Shown in pieces: positions 62,153 through 64,000 of a DNA stretch of 64,000 nt. Origin of the DNA: Lampris incognitus (taxonomy: Eukaryota > Chordata > Actinopteri > Lampriformes > Lampridae); assembly GCF_029633865.1 (NCBI RefSeq), contig NC_079216.1:17910005-17974004 (forward strand). Direction: 5' to 3'. Numbering within the stretch: the stretch's first letter is position 1; each line of letters starts with the position of its first letter. The notes below the pieces were generated by a model. The model did no database searches, had not been told where the DNA came from, and saw only the letters and a program-made list of their open reading frames with translations. The translations under genes were made by a program, and so were the position numbers.

Positions 62153-62575
62153 CCCAGATAGCAAAATTCCTGTGGCCCGGACCCGTCCCGCGGTATGTGG
62201 GCCACTTCATCTGGCCCATATACCACGTGGAATGATGGCACTTGGGCGGTCCGCTCCGGTTTGCCAGATCTGGCCAGAATCAAGTCATAGCAATGGTGCA
62301 TGTTTGCCAAAGGTGGCCCATATTTGTTTTGTGATATTTGGGCCATATTCATCATTTACCACACGGGCCACTTCAGGGCCACATCCAGATTACATGTTGC
62401 CGAGAGCAGCGCATCTTTGCCAAAAAAGGCCCACATTTGATTTGGCATATTTGGGCCATATTTGCTATTATACATGTGGGCCACTTCAGGCTCACATCCA
62501 TTTTGTCAGGGCCAGAAGAAGGCCATCAGTGCCACATCATTGCCTGAAGTGGCCCACATCCGGATGCTATCTGGG
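62153..62575. mobile_element. MITE with CCCAGATAGCA ends and internal near-repeats
   Basis: Ends CCCAGATAGCA (62153) and TGCTATCTGGG (62575) are perfect inverted repeats. The inside repeats the theme 'tttgggccata' and 'gggccacttca' several times (62195-62490), in both orientations relative to 'tgaagtggccc' at 62544. Familiar as an abundant fish repeat; superfamily not assigned. ORFs covering it are not genes. Confidence 0.7.
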
Positions 62576-62579
62576 GATT

Positions 62580-63290
62580 GTGGCCAGGTAATTGTTCCAT
62601 ATAAAAGATAAATTGGTGCTATTTAACTGTATAAATCAGGGGTTGCAAACTGCTGTTCAGTACAGCCAGTTCACGGAACTGATGTTACAACAGCCGCTTT
62701 TTAAACGTAGTCACACAAAAACAGCTGCTTTCTAAATGTGGGCACGGTCCAGCCACCTGGTTTTAACCTAATCTTGTTTACCTGTTACAACAACTGCATC
62801 TCTGTTGCATGTGGATGCCTGCCAGCTGTGTTTTCTGAATTAACTAGACCATGTTGACTATAGGATCATGGATACATATTGATTTCTTTTAATGTGCGAT
62901 GAAAAAAACCCCCCCACAAGGTTGCATTGCTGCATCACATTGCCTCTGGTACGATGAGGTATTTATTTAATAATTCTTTTTAACAGACTGTACCCCTGTT
63001 GGAGGGCCGCGTAGCCGCACATAGAGAAAAAAAATAAACCAGCCAGGTAAAGATAGAGATCAGCTGCGCGGGTGTCTGCGTGTGTGCACGTAGCTTCCAT
63101 GGCCAATGCAGCAGCTTCAATTGACTATTATGAACACGTTCTGCTGCAGCAGATGTCAGGTGCTTGGTGTATTTAGGCCATAAATTAAGTGGGGGGTTTT
63201 TTGTTTTTGTTGTTTTGTTTTTTAAGAATTCAACCACACCGCGCCATTTCCGCCAGTGCGCCACTGGAAATAATATCCTCAAAAGAATTT
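62580..63290. other. No gene recognised
   Basis: AT-rich sequence with C and T runs; probably ciao2a intron or upstream DNA. No ciao2a exon found. Confidence 0.4.
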
Positions 63291-63294
63291 CCCT

Positions 63295-64000
63295 TGTGCG
63301 GAAATTTGATGTCTGATATGGCTGTAGTCAGACTATGTTTTCGAAAGGGGTATACTCCCATTATTTTCAGTTTATTGAAATCGAAGGTGTGATGATGAAT
63401 GTTGTCAGCGCATATGCCCTGTTAAGTTGGGTGTGAGATGGAAGAGAAAGAAGAATTCTGGAGTGAGGTGGATGAAGTGGTGGAGAGTGTACCCAAGGAG
63501 GAGGCAGTGGTGATTGGCGCGGACTTCAATGGGCATGTTGGTGGAGGGAACAGAGGTGATGAGGAGTTGATGGGTAGGTATGGTGTCAAGGAGAGAAATG
63601 TGGAAGGACAGATGGTGGTGGATTTTGCAAAAAGGATCAAATGGCTTTGGTGAATACATATTTCAAGAAGAGAGAGGAACACACGGTGACATATAAGAGT
63701 GGAGGAAAGTGCACACAGGTGGACTATATCTTATGTAGAAGGTGCGATCTGAAAGGGACTGGAGACTGCAAGGTGGGGACAGGGGAGAACGTAGCTAGGC
63801 AGCATCGGATGGTGGTCTGTAGGATGACTTTGGAGACCAAGAAGAGGAAGAGAGTGAAGGCAGAGCCAAGGATCAAATGGTGGAAGTTGAAGAAGGAAGA
63901 CTGTTGCGTGGAGTCCAGGGAGAAGTTAAGACAGGCGCTGGGTGGTAGTGAAGAGTTGCCGGATGGCTGAGCAACCACTGCAGAAATAGTGAGGGAGACA
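63295..64000 (+). pseudogene. RTE LINE, apurinic-type endonuclease region (continues past window)
   Basis: 'MMNVVSAYAP' (about 63390), then in frame 63438-63653 'FWSEVDEVVESVPKEEAVVI' and 'GADFNGHVGGGNRGDEELMG', then after a frameshift at about 63645 'LVNTYFKKREEHTVTYKSGG', 'TQVDYILCRRCDL' and 'RQHRMVVCRMTLETKKRKR'. This is the AP-endonuclease domain (GADFN, and the conserved His region) of an RTE element of the same kind as 36111-36640. The strand is opposite to ciao2a. Two frame breaks. Confidence 0.85.

Noticed and set aside
62118..62591. 157-codon ORF
   Set aside because: It is entirely within the CCCAGATAGCA MITE.

Overview
The window looks like a gene-poor stretch of a ray-finned (teleost) fish chromosome. 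The evidence is the combination of Rex3 retrotransposons, V-SINE (mermaid/DANA-like) SINEs, L2/Maui-like, L1 and RTE LINEs, Tc1-type transposons, Penelope-like elements and very long dinucleotide microsatellites, together with short GT-AG introns in the one host gene I can name. There is no prokaryotic signature and no operon. Most open reading frames are decayed transposon proteins or read-through of microsatellites.

Host gene. Three exons of ciao2a (fam96a), a cytosolic iron-sulfur assembly factor, lie on the minus strand at 57122-57171, 55829-55874 and 55635-55735 (with stop). The 3' UTR probably runs to an AATAAA at 55081. The first exons are not visible and should lie beyond 64000, so everything from about 57172 to the window end is probably ciao2a intron or upstream sequence. 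Everything below about 55080 is probably intergenic or intron of another gene.

Layout. 1-8.3 kb: broken Ty3/Gypsy element on the minus strand, L2 and Rex3 LINE ends, and a LINE carrying a solo LTR. 8.38-12.86 kb: nearly complete minus-strand Ty3/Gypsy element with two LTRs and one TAG and one frameshift in its gag-pro-pol. 14-15.2 kb: tRNA-SINE interrupted by a hAT-type MITE with an internal minisatellite. 15.96-17.18 kb: Tc1/mariner element with DD36E spacing. 18.3-18.6 kb: palindromic LTR-derived insertion. 20.6-22.6 kb: inverted pair of Penelope-like ends with hammerhead-ribozyme-like motifs. 22.7-23.4 kb: second copy of the hAT MITE. 24.4-29.1 kb: V-SINEs, two L2 reverse-transcriptase fragments and a short hammerhead element. 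29.2-35.8 kb: LINE pile-up (L1 inside another LINE, joined to L2; then Rex3 with a solo LTR; then L1). 36.1-40.5 kb: RTE and other LINE pieces, an orphan ORF, and an LTR retroelement with gag. 40.7-48.7 kb: SINEs, Rex3 tail and two Tc1 elements. 47.7-53.2 kb: paired repeats, V-SINEs and a LINE deletion derivative. 55-57.2 kb: ciao2a. 58.06-61.53 kb: a hAT transposon containing a MITE containing a SINE. 62.15-62.58 kb: another MITE. 63.3 kb to end: RTE endonuclease.

The most informative observations are a non-autonomous hAT family with a dimeric internal minisatellite (two copies, each with a perfect 8-bp target duplication), short hammerhead-carrying Penelope-derived insertions with 10- and 15-bp target duplications, a small LTR family with a tRNA-like segment inside the LTR and one palindromic derivative, and an uninterrupted 617-codon ORF running through three LINE families. 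All assignments come from reading the sequence and from memory of the families; no database search was run.
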